A DNA stretch of 64,000 bases. Origin: Pectobacterium wasabiae CFBP 3304 (lineage in GTDB: Bacteria > Pseudomonadota > Gammaproteobacteria > Enterobacterales > Enterobacteriaceae). Under the pieces are notes generated by a model. That model worked only from the letters and a program-made list of their open reading frames with translations. It did no database searches and was not told where the DNA came from. Shown here piece by piece: positions 49,282 to 57,465 of this stretch; position 1 is the stretch's first letter, and each line of letters begins with the position of its first letter. The position numbers and the translations under genes are program-made. The stretch lies in assembly GCF_001742185.1 (NCBI RefSeq), contig NZ_CP015750.1:4774001-4838000 (forward strand), written 5' to 3'.

Positions 49282-49581
49282 CTATTTATTTCCGTTTTTC
49301 ATTCTCCAGTCGTCAATCATTTTTCTACTCACATCGCCTTTGTAACAAATTGGCGAATACCCCCCTGCCCGACTCCAGGCACTACGCTTACCACACTGAC
49401 TACCATTACGAGTTGAATTATAAGGGCAAGGACAATTTCCTGAATAAGCAGCAATTGACGCCTGGATGATCTTTTCTTTGATCTGCTCATCAGAAATCCG
49501 AGAGCTTTTCGCCATACTAAGTGTAGAAAAAGAAAACAAGGTCATAGCAAAAACCATCGCGACAGCCAGCGTTATTTTCAT
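49282..49581 (-). CDS. Small secreted Cys-containing protein of unknown function
   Basis: This 99-residue protein has a signal peptide (about 1-24, ending SMA). The mature part has four Cys, with CPCPYNSTRNGSQCGKRSAW then GGYSPICYKGDV. I recall this Cys-Pro-Cys/GG-Y-x-P-x-CY layout from uncharacterised small exported proteins, but not a function. An even Cys count suggests disulphides in the periplasm. It stands alone between the RHH gene and the OrtT-like gene, and could be a small effector, inhibitor or immunity protein; none of this is shown by the sequence. Confidence 0.75.
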   Translation of the reverse strand: MKITLAVAMVFAMTLFSFSTLSMAKSSRISDEQIKEKIIQASIAAYSGNCPCPYNSTRNGSQCGKRSAWSRAGGYSPICYKGDVSRKMIDDWRMKNGNK

Positions 49582-49738
49582 ACCGAAGGTCTCATTTTAA
49601 GCAGCGGTTATTAACAGTAGTACAAAATAAGTACCACCGAACACGGTCTTCCCTGACTACTCATTATGGGTTAAAAAATTGATCGTAGAATATTAACAAC
49701 ATAAAATGCAGGCGCTTCGAGGATAAAAGGAAACAAAC

Positions 49739-49924
49739 GTGCCACATCACTCCCTATGGGAACTCATTAAACTGACCTACATGATCGGTTTTGTTGTTTC
49801 CTTGATCGTTACTTTCTTGTTAAGTAAGGACAAATCCCTATTCATCCGCTTTTTTGCTTCGTTAATAGTAGGGTTAACCTGGCCGCTGAGCTTTCCTGTT
49901 GTTTTGCTGTTCTCAATTTTTTAA
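49739..49924 (+). CDS. GhoT/OrtT-family small membrane toxin
   Basis: This 61-residue hydrophobic protein has two membrane helices (about 13-27 and 37-60). The ending LSKDKSLFIRFFASLIVGLT then WPLSFPVVLLFSIF matches E. coli OrtT and GhoT (LSAFLVGATWPMSFPVALLFSLF in OrtT). Those proteins damage the membrane potential and lower ATP under stress. The start is GTG with AAGGA eight bases ahead; a later ATG at 49781 would cut helix one. No GhoS-like antitoxin gene is adjacent, so like OrtT it appears to be an orphan. The link to a particular stress is not visible. Confidence 0.82.
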   Translation: MPHHSLWELIKLTYMIGFVVSLIVTFLLSKDKSLFIRFFASLIVGLTWPLSFPVVLLFSIF

Positions 49925-49995
49925 AGCGGTGCTTATCTTCCCGATGACTCAATGCAGCAACGCCTATGCTCGCCTTTTAGAGGGAATGCCCCACG

Positions 49996-50502
49996 ATGAG
50001 TAATATTCTGATCAGCGCCTGCCTATCCGGTTTCCCCATTCGCTATAACGGAACTGAAAAGAAATCCGTCGGCAACTATCTTGATCGGTGGCGACAACAG
50101 GCAAAATTGGTTACATTTTGCCCGGAACTGGCTGCAGGTTTCTCAATCCCCAGGCCTTCAGCAGAGATTATTCCAGCCTCTGGTGACCATTCGGTCATCA
50201 CGGCGGGGGCCAGAGTCGTCGAAGCAACCGGCAGCGATGTGACCGCACGTTATATTCTGGGAGCATGGTTAACACTGCAAATGGCACAACAGCATAACTG
50301 CCGCTTTGCTCTCCTTACGGAAGGGAGCCCATCCTGTGGCAGCAATATTATCTACAGCGGACGATTTGATGGTTCACAAACGCCAGGCAGTGGCGTTACC
50401 GCCGAGTTATTACGTCACCATGGTATTGAGGTATTTTCCGATTGCGAGATCGAACGTTTAATCGAACGCGTTGCATATTGCGATCGTCATACTGACGCAT
50501 AG
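49996..50502 (+). CDS. DUF523 family protein
   Basis: This 168-residue protein has the DUF523 motifs ISACLSGFPIRYNG at the start, FCPELAAGFSIPRPSAEI, and LLTEGSPSCGSNIIYSG. The Cys in SACL, FCPE and PSCG are conserved and may form a metal or redox centre. No activity is established. The gene is on the same strand as the OrtT-like gene, 71 bp away, but with no evidence of a common function. Confidence 0.88.
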   Translation: MSNILISACLSGFPIRYNGTEKKSVGNYLDRWRQQAKLVTFCPELAAGFSIPRPSAEIIPASGDHSVITAGARVVEATGSDVTARYILGAWLTLQMAQQHNCRFALLTEGSPSCGSNIIYSGRFDGSQTPGSGVTAELLRHHGIEVFSDCEIERLIERVAYCDRHTDA

Positions 50503-50555
50503 CAACGCTGCTGCCGGTAACCAACCCCAAATGAGCAGCAGCGTTATACGAAAAA

Positions 50556-50984
50556 TTAACGGACCACTAATACTGACATTTTCGCATGCCGAACGATGGC
50601 TGCGGCATTTGAACCGAGTAGATAGGTTTTCACATCCGGCCGTCGCGAACCAATGACAATCAAATCCGCATTAATCTCCTCTGCCAGCGATAGCACTTCG
50701 TCTCTAGCCGACCCAAAGCTAACGCTGCATGACACACGCGATGCTGGGAGATCGATCGTTTTCATTAGTGAATTAAGCTTGTCGTTCGCTTTCACCACTG
50801 CTTCATTCTCAAACTCTTTTATGCCAAAAGAATAAGCAGATAAAAATGCCGATGCATCCGGGAGGGAATGAAAGAGGTGTATTGCAGCACCTGACATTTT
50901 AGCCAGCCGGACTGCATGCATAAGCGCGTGTGCGGTAAGTTCATCTTCTTCTATATCTACTGGCACCAAGATGCTCGTGTACAT
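50556..50984 (-). CDS. Universal stress protein, UspF/UspG type
   Basis: From ATG 50984 (MYTSILVPVDIEEDE, GAGG five bases ahead) it has 142 residues. It is a UspA-fold protein with an N-terminal beta strand, HAVRLAKMSGAAIHLFHSLPDAS, and a C-terminal ATP-binding segment DLIVIGSRRPDVKTYLLGSN. The usual G2xG9xG(S/T) pattern has an Arg in place of the second Gly, as seen in UspF/UspG-type proteins. ATP binding is therefore likely but not certain. It is monocistronic. Confidence 0.88.
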   Translation of the reverse strand: MYTSILVPVDIEEDELTAHALMHAVRLAKMSGAAIHLFHSLPDASAFLSAYSFGIKEFENEAVVKANDKLNSLMKTIDLPASRVSCSVSFGSARDEVLSLAEEINADLIVIGSRRPDVKTYLLGSNAAAIVRHAKMSVLVVR

Positions 50985-51168
50985 AATCACCTCTCCCCTA
51001 CGTGGATAACTGATTACCTGTCAGTATGTAAGAAGCGTAGTCTGCTCGTCGTCAGCAAAATATGATCCCGTTCACTTTTACGCATGTTGCTCGCTATTTT
51101 TACCTTAACGAATAGCCCATTCTTTGTATTCAGAGTGATTTCTGACAGAGGCAATATTCAACATAGTA

Positions 51169-51693
51169 CTAGCGATTCATCTTCCATGAAGCAACGATAT
51201 GTTCCGTTGTTTCTAGCGTCATTGTGTTGCCAGGAATAATAAAATTCCGCCACACGTCGTTGTAATGCGCGATTAATTGTTCTGCTTTCAACTCACCGCG
51301 ATTGGCCGTCGTATGCGCATCGGAAGCAATCGTCAACGTATAGCCTCGGCTGGCCGCATTTTTAATGGTTGCATCAACGCAATAATCCGTCGCACACCCG
51401 CAAATCGTAAGGTGATTAACATCTCGTTCAGCCAGCACATCGGCTAACGACGTGCGATAAAACGCATCGCACGCCGTTTTAGTGACAAACAAACTGCCTT
51501 CGGGTTGATGGAGTTCAGGTAATAATTGCCATCCATCACTGCCTGACAGCATACCGTCCCCTTCATGCTGAATAAAAATCGTCTGGTCTGCTGCGCCTGA
51601 AAGTTGGTTTATCAATGCGACCGTCTGCGCCTTTCGCGCTCTCGGTGTTGCAAACACGGCATTCTGCATATCAATGACTATCAAAACCTGCAT
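51169..51693 (-). CDS. Isochorismatase-like cysteine hydrolase
   Basis: This 174-residue protein starts at ATG 51693 (AAAGGAAAG just ahead). The catalytic triad of the family is visible: Asp8 in IVIDMQNAVF, Lys in FVTKTACDAF and Cys in ICGCATDYCVDATIKNA. Close relatives include nicotinamidases, ureidoacrylate hydrolase and other amidases; which one cannot be told. The frame extends to 51759, but that part has no start site. It lies 86 bp past the end of the Nudix gene and may share its transcript. Confidence 0.9.
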   Translation of the reverse strand: MQVLIVIDMQNAVFATPRARKAQTVALINQLSGAADQTIFIQHEGDGMLSGSDGWQLLPELHQPEGSLFVTKTACDAFYRTSLADVLAERDVNHLTICGCATDYCVDATIKNAASRGYTLTIASDAHTTANRGELKAEQLIAHYNDVWRNFIIPGNTMTLETTEHIVASWKMNR

Positions 51694-51778
51694 TTTCTTT
51701 CCTTTTTCGGCGCTTAATATCAGCATCTCATCATCACGGAGGCAGTAACGTGCCATCATCCCAGCCGTTCGATACCAG

Positions 51779-52201
51779 CTAGATCATGTCCACTATACCA
51801 TGAGGATAAAAGTTGATTTTCCCGGAGCGCAGCAAATCAATATCAAACCAGCGGGTAACAATCGGAATACCATTTGTCTCGATACCATGAATGATATCTT
51901 GCTGATAAAGCGACTCATCCTGAAAACGAGCTTCATAGACAAAGACAATTTCATGCCCCGGTTTACCATTGTAGGAAAAGATATTTTCTGAAACCCCCAA
52001 TAGCGAAAAACCCTGAGCTACGGCACTAATTTCTTCCAGGACTTCCCTCTCCGCAGCCGCCTGCGACGACTCACCAAATTCAATACCACCGCCGAGTGGC
52101 AACACATAATGCTCACCTTTTATGGGATCATACCCTTCAGCTAATAGAATTTTGTTATTATTCCGGAAAAGACAAACTGCTTTTGATCTGATCTTTTGCA
52201 T
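51779..52201 (-). CDS. Nudix hydrolase with an altered Nudix box
   Basis: The ATG at 52201, with AGGAG seven to eight bases ahead, gives 140 residues. The box is GGIEFGE then REVLEEISA. It matches GX5EX7REUXEEXGU except that the final Gly is Ser. The metal-binding Glu residues are intact, so pyrophosphohydrolase activity is still plausible. The substrate is unknown. The frame open to 52285 is not used. Confidence 0.87.
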   Translation of the reverse strand: MQKIRSKAVCLFRNNNKILLAEGYDPIKGEHYVLPLGGGIEFGESSQAAAEREVLEEISAVAQGFSLLGVSENIFSYNGKPGHEIVFVYEARFQDESLYQQDIIHGIETNGIPIVTRWFDIDLLRSGKINFYPHGIVDMI

Positions 52202-52669
52202 GCCAACACTCCTGGTAAACGACCGCACTATGTGGGATAAAAAGACATTTTTGATAACATGGGATATATCACAGAAAAATGTCACCTCCTTGTACAGATA
52301 AAAATCTATAGGGCGTGATCAAAATACATTAACAGTCTTTATATTCAGTTGGTTTTTTTCCTCTGTCCTCCTCCCTTTCGTCATGCTTAACTCATTGAAG
52401 TCATGCCATCTCGTATAATTATTTCAGACATACTATTGGTGGGAAATAGCAATTTCATATTTATTCACCTGACATTGATCGCCGTCATTCTTTCACGATC
52501 TTACGAGTTACTGAGTAATCCAGTATTTATTTATCTTATCGACTGGTTTTATGCACGTGATGCGCTAAAGTTAACTAACTGTTTCTTCATACTTGGTGGA
52601 TAGCGTATTAGCCCTGTCTGGCAAGCATGTGCATAAACTCAGTCCAAAATGCGAAAGTGAGGAAAAGCA
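52202..52669. other. Upstream region of the Nudix and AriR-like genes
   Basis: About 470 bp that hold promoters for the divergent Nudix and AriR-like genes. A 66-codon frame (52403-52603) is hydrophobic and lacks a ribosome-binding site, so it is not called. Nothing else is seen. Confidence 0.5.
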
Positions 52670-52924
52670 ATGCATCCAGAGGTGTCCCCAGACGAACTCT
52701 CAACATCAGGTGATCTTAGTCTTGATTCTCAAGCTAGTGATATGGAGATACTCGGTAACATTGTGGAAGAAATCATCCGTTCCGGTCATTCCGTTAGTAA
52801 CAAGGCCATCATTGCTAAATTAGTGAACAAAATTGAAAAAGAGGCCAATATCGATTTTCAGGAAAAATACCGCACGTTGCTGGAGTTAGTAGTTTATAAA
52901 ACTCAGGACGATTTTCTGATTTAA
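52670..52924 (+). CDS. AriR/YmgB-like biofilm and acid-resistance protein
   Basis: This 84-residue protein has a good start (GGAAA ahead of ATG). Residues 25-82 (EILGNIVEEIIRSGHSVSNK, KLVNKIEKEANIDF, LLELVVYKTQDDF) follow the helical pattern of E. coli AriR (VLGQAVTNLMLSGDNVNNK to YTADDM). AriR is a small dimeric regulator of biofilm and acid resistance; its close relatives connect the BluF/RcsB pathway to biofilm. Similarity is moderate, so the family is likely but the role is inferred. It could be regulated by Rcs or stress, which cannot be read here. Confidence 0.78.
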   Translation: MHPEVSPDELSTSGDLSLDSQASDMEILGNIVEEIIRSGHSVSNKAIIAKLVNKIEKEANIDFQEKYRTLLELVVYKTQDDFLI

Positions 52925-53244
52925 TGCCTCATCAATACGTTCATTATGACTTCGATAAGGTTATCGTATTACCGAGATACTATCCTACTTAACGAGCAGC
53001 ATTGTCGATAATAAATAGACCAAGTCGGAACAATAAAAATAAATTAATTTCTATAGTGTTGTTATCCATTACGAGTGGGTATATTTAAAACTTGATATGA
53101 AATATATTTATTTTCTGCTAATCGTTAGTTTTCATTTACGAATAAATAAGCGATGAATAACTCCCACATACACATACCGTCTCTGGCAGAAATAACAACG
53201 CCATAATAAAAAAGACGATATCGGATTTCGACCGCAGAAACGAA
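52925..53244. other. AT-rich region between the AriR-like gene and tRNA-Ser
   Basis: About 320 bp with no credible frame. There is no integrase, attachment duplication or terminator beyond the one belonging to the tRNA. Confidence 0.5.
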
Positions 53245-53270
53245 AACGGGCTAGCCTAAGCTAACCCGTT
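53245..53270 (-). terminator. Terminator of tRNA-Ser
   Basis: An 11-bp stem (AACGGGCTAGC / GCTAACCCGTT, one mispair) with a CTAA loop is followed on the minus strand by TTCGTTT, ten bases past the tRNA CCA. Confidence 0.8.
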
Positions 53271-53279
53271 GAATTTTTT

Positions 53280-53367
53280 TGGCGGAGGAGTAGAGATTCG
53301 AACTCTAGAACACTTTCGCGTCGCCGGTTTTCAAGACCGGTGCCTTCAACCACTCGGCCACTCCTCC
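53280..53367 (-). tRNA. serT: tRNA-Ser (anticodon UGA)
   Basis: This 88-base class II tRNA has a perfect 7-bp acceptor stem (GGAGGAG / CTCCTCC), discriminator G and an encoded CCA. The D-arm is GTGGCCGAGTGGTTGAAGGC, the anticodon loop CTTGAAA (TGA), and the T-arm AGTTCGAATCT. The long variable arm CGACGCGAAAGTGTTC, typical of serine, is present. It stands next to yccA as in E. coli. On this side it is the edge of the accessory segment, consistent with a possible integration hot spot, but no attachment repeat was seen. Confidence 0.98.
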
Positions 53368-53564
53368 GCAATGACGCGCACTATAAACAGTGTGTGGGAT
53401 CTTGTAAAGCATCATAGCGCTCAATTGCCTGAAAAACGACCTAACACAACCTAGTTGAGCGCAAAATCGTCACACCATGCATGAAATAGAGCGATTTATC
53501 TCCACAACATAAAAATGACAGGACAAAATACGAGCACCGGTAAAGAGTATGACAAGTTTGCAGC

Positions 53565-53579
53565 GTAAAGAAGGGTAAA
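53565..53579 (+). promoter_or_regulatory. CpxR box upstream of yccA
   Basis: GTAAA-GAAGG-GTAAA is an exact match to the CpxR consensus GTAAA-N5-GTAAA. It ends 75 bp before the yccA start; another GTAAA lies at 53540-53544. E. coli yccA belongs to the Cpx regulon, so the box is probably functional. Confidence 0.82.
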
Positions 53580-53654
53580 CCATCTTTAATAACGTATTGA
53601 AACTATTTATTCTTTGACATTGGATAATAGCACCCTTAAGAGAGAGTCGCTGAT

Positions 53655-54314
53655 ATGGATCGTATTGTTGTTTCTTCTACCCGTGAAAGTTCGTTACTCA
53701 GCACTCACAAAGTGCTGCGCAACACCTATTTCCTGCTGTCGCTGACACTGGGCTTTTCAGCCGTTACTGCAACGGTAAGTACTGTACTTAACCTGCCCGC
53801 CCCAGGTTTCATTCTGATGCTAGTTGGGTTTTATGGTCTGATGTTCCTGACTCATAAACTAGCGAACAGTCCTGCTGGTATTCTGGCAGCATTCGCACTG
53901 ACTGGATTTATGGGTTATACGCTGGGCCCAATCTTAAGTTCACTGATTTCTTCCGGTGCAGGTGACATTGTCATGCTGGCGCTTGGCGGTACGGCTCTGG
54001 TGTTCTTCTGCTGTTCAGCCTATGTTTTAACAACGCGTAAGGATATGTCCTTCCTGTCTGGCATGATGATGGCAGGGTTTGTTGTTCTGGTTGTTGCCGT
54101 CATTGCTAATTTGTTCTTACAGATTCCGGCATTGCATTTAGCAATCAGCGCCCTATTTATCCTATTCTCTGCAGGTGCCATTCTGTGGGAGACCAGTAAC
54201 ATCATCCACGGCGGCGAAACCAACTACATTCGAGCAACAGTTAGTCTGTATGTCGCGATATACAATATCTTCGTTAGCCTGTTGAGCATCTTGGGTATCA
54301 TGCGTAACGATTAA
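53655..54314 (+). CDS. yccA: Bax inhibitor-1 family membrane protein YccA (FtsH modulator)
   Basis: YccA is an inner-membrane protein that FtsH degrades and that in turn protects stalled Sec translocons. This 219-residue protein has seven hydrophobic segments. The cytoplasmic N-terminus ([20 protein letters not shown]) is the FtsH-recognised tail. BI-1 family features include [12 protein letters not shown] and a C-terminal half ending [10 protein letters not shown] CpxR box precedes it and a terminator follows. Confidence 0.95.
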   Translation: MDRIVVSSTRESSLLSTHKVLRNTYFLLSLTLGFSAVTATVSTVLNLPAPGFILMLVGFYGLMFLTHKLANSPAGILAAFALTGFMGYTLGPILSSLISSGAGDIVMLALGGTALVFFCCSAYVLTTRKDMSFLSGMMMAGFVVLVVAVIANLFLQIPALHLAISALFILFSAGAILWETSNIIHGGETNYIRATVSLYVAIYNIFVSLLSILGIMRND

Positions 54315-54337
54315 GCCTCATTGCTCACCGTACCGAG

Positions 54338-54358
54338 AAAGCCCCAACTTGGGGCTTT
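54338..54358 (+). terminator. Terminator of yccA
   Basis: An 8-bp stem (AAAGCCCC / GGGGCTTT) with an AACTT loop is followed by a T run. Confidence 0.92.
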
Positions 54359-54424
54359 TTTTATTCCAGTGCAGACAGGAAAATTTGTTAAACTGCGGGC
54401 TGAGATATCGTAGGTGGAGAGAAG

Positions 54425-54754
54425 ATGTTGGAGTTTGAAGGGCAAACGATAGCAACAGACGCACAGGGTTACCTGATGGACAGCACAACGTGGAGTGAAG
54501 CATTGGCTCTCGCGCTAGCCGAACAGGAAGGCATCACGTTGACAGAACCACATTGGGAAGTCGTCCGGTTCGTGCGCAATTTTTATCAGGAGTTCAACAC
54601 CTCACCCGCTATACGCATGTTAGTTAAAGCGATGGCGCAAAAGTACGGTGAAGAGAAAGGAAATAGCCGCTACCTGTATAAACTGTTTCCAAAAGGGCCT
54701 GCCAAGCAGGCAACCAAAATTGCAGGCTTACCCAAACCAGTAAAATGCATCTAG
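54425..54754 (+). CDS. tusE: Sulfur relay protein TusE
   Basis: TusE takes sulfur from the TusBCD complex and passes it to MnmA for 2-thiouridine in tRNA. This 109-residue DsrC-fold protein has the catalytic Cys as the next-to-last residue (Cys108 in PKPVKCI). [25 protein letters not shown] is the family signature. It starts at ATG 54425 after TGGAGAGAAG. It is convergent with acyP (10-bp gap). Confidence 0.96.
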   Translation: MLEFEGQTIATDAQGYLMDSTTWSEALALALAEQEGITLTEPHWEVVRFVRNFYQEFNTSPAIRMLVKAMAQKYGEEKGNSRYLYKLFPKGPAKQATKIAGLPKPVKCI

Positions 54755-54764
54755 CTTCCCCGTT

Positions 54765-55043
54765 TCAATAGCGGATCGTAAAGCCTTCATAGCCAGTCTT
54801 GCCATGCGGCTCAATAAGCACCTTATCAACTCTGGCGCTTCGTGGGCCCCCTTGCTTCAGCCACTCAATCAACGCGTCTACTGCATGAGATTCACCGCTT
54901 GCCACCACTTCCACACTGCCATCATTACAATTGCGTGCATACCCATTGAGACCAAGCTGTATTGCCTGACGTTGCGTACTGTAACGAAAACCGACACCCT
55001 GAACCACACCATAGACATAGGCCGCCGTCGCTATCGTTGTCAT
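54765..55043 (-). CDS. acyP: Acylphosphatase
   Basis: From ATG 55043 (GGGGAAG ahead) it has 92 residues, as in E. coli YccX. The catalytic loop [15 protein letters not shown] contains the phosphate-binding Arg, and [15 protein letters not shown] contains the catalytic Asn. The frame extension to 55082 is dropped. It hydrolyses acyl-phosphates. Confidence 0.94.
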   Translation of the reverse strand: MTTIATAAYVYGVVQGVGFRYSTQRQAIQLGLNGYARNCNDGSVEVVASGESHAVDALIEWLKQGGPRSARVDKVLIEPHGKTGYEGFTIRY

Positions 55044-55205
55044 CTTCCCCACCTTATTTCGCCCCAAGCCGCCAAACAACATTTCATTAGCCGGACTGTA
55101 TCTTCTAAAAATTTACACCATACTGTTAATAATGTGTTTCGCCTGTGATGCACTAACGAGCACATGGCATCATCGCTTGAAAAACCTCTGTATGCTAAAA
55201 CGTAA

Positions 55206-55577
<372 letters not shown>

Positions 55578-55616
55578 CTTCATCAAAAGCGGGGGATTGG
55601 CACCACTGTCAGGCAT

Positions 55617-55645
55617 GGGCGATGTTGTGATAGTCAACATCGCCC
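55617..55645. terminator. Stem-loop between hspQ and yccU
   Basis: A perfect 11-bp stem (GGGCGATGTTG / CAACATCGCCC) with a 7-base loop lies between convergent genes. It lacks a T tract, so it may protect ends or act weakly as a terminator. Confidence 0.55.
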
Positions 55646-55657
55646 AGTGCCTACCAC

Positions 55658-56071
55658 TTATTTATCCAAACCCAGCCGTGGGATTTCAATTTTAGGGCAA
55701 CGATCCATCACAACTTTCAGCCCTGCATCGTAGGCCAAAATTGCCGCTTGCTCATTAATGACGCCAATCTGCAACCACAGAACGGTAGCACCGATGGCGA
55801 TAGCCTCTTTAGCCACCTCATAAGCCGCCTCTGGCTGACGAAAAACATCGACCATATCAACAGGGTTAGGAATGTCCGCCAAGCTGACGTACGCTTTTTG
55901 TCCTAAGAGTGTCTGACCGGCCAGCTTGGGGCTGACGGGTATGACGTCATAGCCCTGTTCCAGTAAATACGCCATTACACCATAACTTGGGCGGGATGGT
56001 TTATCGCTGGCACCCACTAACGCAATGGTTTTTACCGTTTTCAGTATCGATTCGATATCACTGTCATTCAT
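55658..56071 (-). CDS. yccU: CoA-binding domain protein YccU
   Basis: This 137-residue Rossmann-like CoA-binding protein has [38 protein letters not shown] at the start, DVFRQPEAA and [15 protein letters not shown], as in E. coli YccU. The metabolic role is unknown. The ATG has GAGG nine bases ahead. It is convergent with hspQ. Confidence 0.94.
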   Translation of the reverse strand: MNDSDIESILKTVKTIALVGASDKPSRPSYGVMAYLLEQGYDVIPVSPKLAGQTLLGQKAYVSLADIPNPVDMVDVFRQPEAAYEVAKEAIAIGATVLWLQIGVINEQAAILAYDAGLKVVMDRCPKIEIPRLGLDK

Positions 56072-56266
56072 GCTATTCAGCCTCTCTTGCGTGATTTATT
56101 ACAGTGTATCGCACATTTTACTCATGGCGGAAAATGACTTAAAGAATCCGCAACCTGGTGCAGGTTGGCACGAAAAATGCCATAACTGCCTGTTTCAAAT
56201 TGAAACCTTTGACACATTCAGACAATTCCTCAACAATACTCGAATAGCGTACCATCTGAGAAAATT

Positions 56267-56791
56267 ATGAAATTCGGCTTCATCACTGTCTGCCTTTTTA
56301 TTGCGAGTTTAAGTACCTCGGCAATTGCGGCAACAACGTTGAAATTAGATCAGAAAATCGATCTCCTGATGGTTGATGGGCAGAAGATGTCAGGCTCATT
56401 GCTGAAGGGTGCCGATAGCCTCGAACTTGGCAGTGGACAACACCAGATCCTGTTCAAAGTTGTCGATACTGTCAATGCTCAGACCGGCGCGCCAGCAAGC
56501 TATTTTCCTTCAACATTTATTGCCACCTTTAACACCGAAAAAATGGCATCGGTGTCGTTTAAGCTGCCACCGCTGCAAACCCTTCAGGATCGCAAAAACT
56601 TCGCAGCCCTTCCCCAATATCAATTGCTTGATGAAAAAAATCAGGTCATCCCCGTGCGTACCGATGAGTTTGTAATCGCAGACAATGAATTACTCGATAT
56701 AGAGCGAAAAATGTCGGAATACAACGCGGCGGCAAAAGGGGCTTCAGTTGTAGGTTTTGCTAGCGCACTGAATGAATCCGTAACCTGGTGA
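56267..56791 (+). CDS. yccT: YccT-like (CsgI, DUF2057) secreted protein, short form
   Basis: This 174-residue protein has a signal peptide (about 1-21, ending AIA). DUF2057 motifs follow: LDQKIDLLMVDGQKMSGSLL, DSLELGSGQHQILFKV and FIATFNTEKMASVSFKLP. E. coli YccT/CsgI has about 220 residues and inhibits curli. Here the last 45 or so residues (the LKYWFKLADPQTR region) are missing, with no frameshift visible close by. The gene sits next to mgsA, as in E. coli. Confidence 0.9.
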   Translation: MKFGFITVCLFIASLSTSAIAATTLKLDQKIDLLMVDGQKMSGSLLKGADSLELGSGQHQILFKVVDTVNAQTGAPASYFPSTFIATFNTEKMASVSFKLPPLQTLQDRKNFAALPQYQLLDEKNQVIPVRTDEFVIADNELLDIERKMSEYNAAAKGASVVGFASALNESVTW

Positions 56792-56928
56792 TTTAACGCG
56801 CAATCACATCAGATTTTTGCTACTCGTTCGCCTTTTCCTGCTTTTATCGCTTTGCACTGAAACAGCGTTTCCGTAATCTGTCTGTACCCTAGCGTCAGCT
56901 TTACTACACCAGATTGAAGGACGTAACC

Positions 56929-57387
56929 ATGGAGTTCACCACCCGTACCATCCCCGCACAAAAACATATTGCGCTGGTAGCACATGACCACTGTAAACAA
57001 TCCTTGCTGGATTGGGTTGGTACGAATAAAGAACAGCTCAAAGAGCACACGCTTTACGCCACTGGCACCACCGGGAACCTGATTCAGTTAAATACGGGTC
57101 TGCCCGTAAAAAGCATGCTGAGTGGGCCGATGGGGGGCGACCAGCAAGTTGGCGCACTCATCTCCGAAGGGAAAATTGATTTAATGATCTTCTTTTGGGA
57201 CCCACTTAACGCCGTACCACACGATCCCGATGTAAAAGCACTGCTGAGACTCGCTACCGTTTGGAACATTCCTGTTGCCACCAACCGGGCAACGGCGGAT
57301 TTCCTGATTAATTCTGCGCTATTTAACGAACCGGTTCAGATAGCCATCCCTGATTATCAGCGCTACCTGCAAGACCGCCTCAAATAG
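56929..57387 (+). CDS. mgsA: Methylglyoxal synthase
   Basis: MgsA turns dihydroxyacetone phosphate into methylglyoxal when phosphate is limiting. From ATG 56929 (GAAGGA ahead), as in E. coli, it has 152 residues. Conserved are [20 protein letters not shown], the catalytic-Asp loop [20 protein letters not shown] and [20 protein letters not shown] with the catalytic His. The ATG at 56914 is less likely. It is convergent with helD. Confidence 0.96.
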   Translation: MEFTTRTIPAQKHIALVAHDHCKQSLLDWVGTNKEQLKEHTLYATGTTGNLIQLNTGLPVKSMLSGPMGGDQQVGALISEGKIDLMIFFWDPLNAVPHDPDVKALLRLATVWNIPVATNRATADFLINSALFNEPVQIAIPDYQRYLQDRLK

Positions 57388-57465
57388 CACTAACACATAA
57401 AAATAGATCAGCGACGAGTTGCACACCCGACGCTGGTCTCTACTGCCCCATTTCTCTATTTTTCC

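Noticed and set aside
52403..52603. 66-codon hydrophobic frame before the AriR-like gene
   Set aside because: No ribosome-binding site and AT-rich random composition; not similar to known small membrane proteins.
52925..53367. Genomic-island attachment site at tRNA-Ser
   Set aside because: No integrase and no repeated tRNA 3' end were found in the window.
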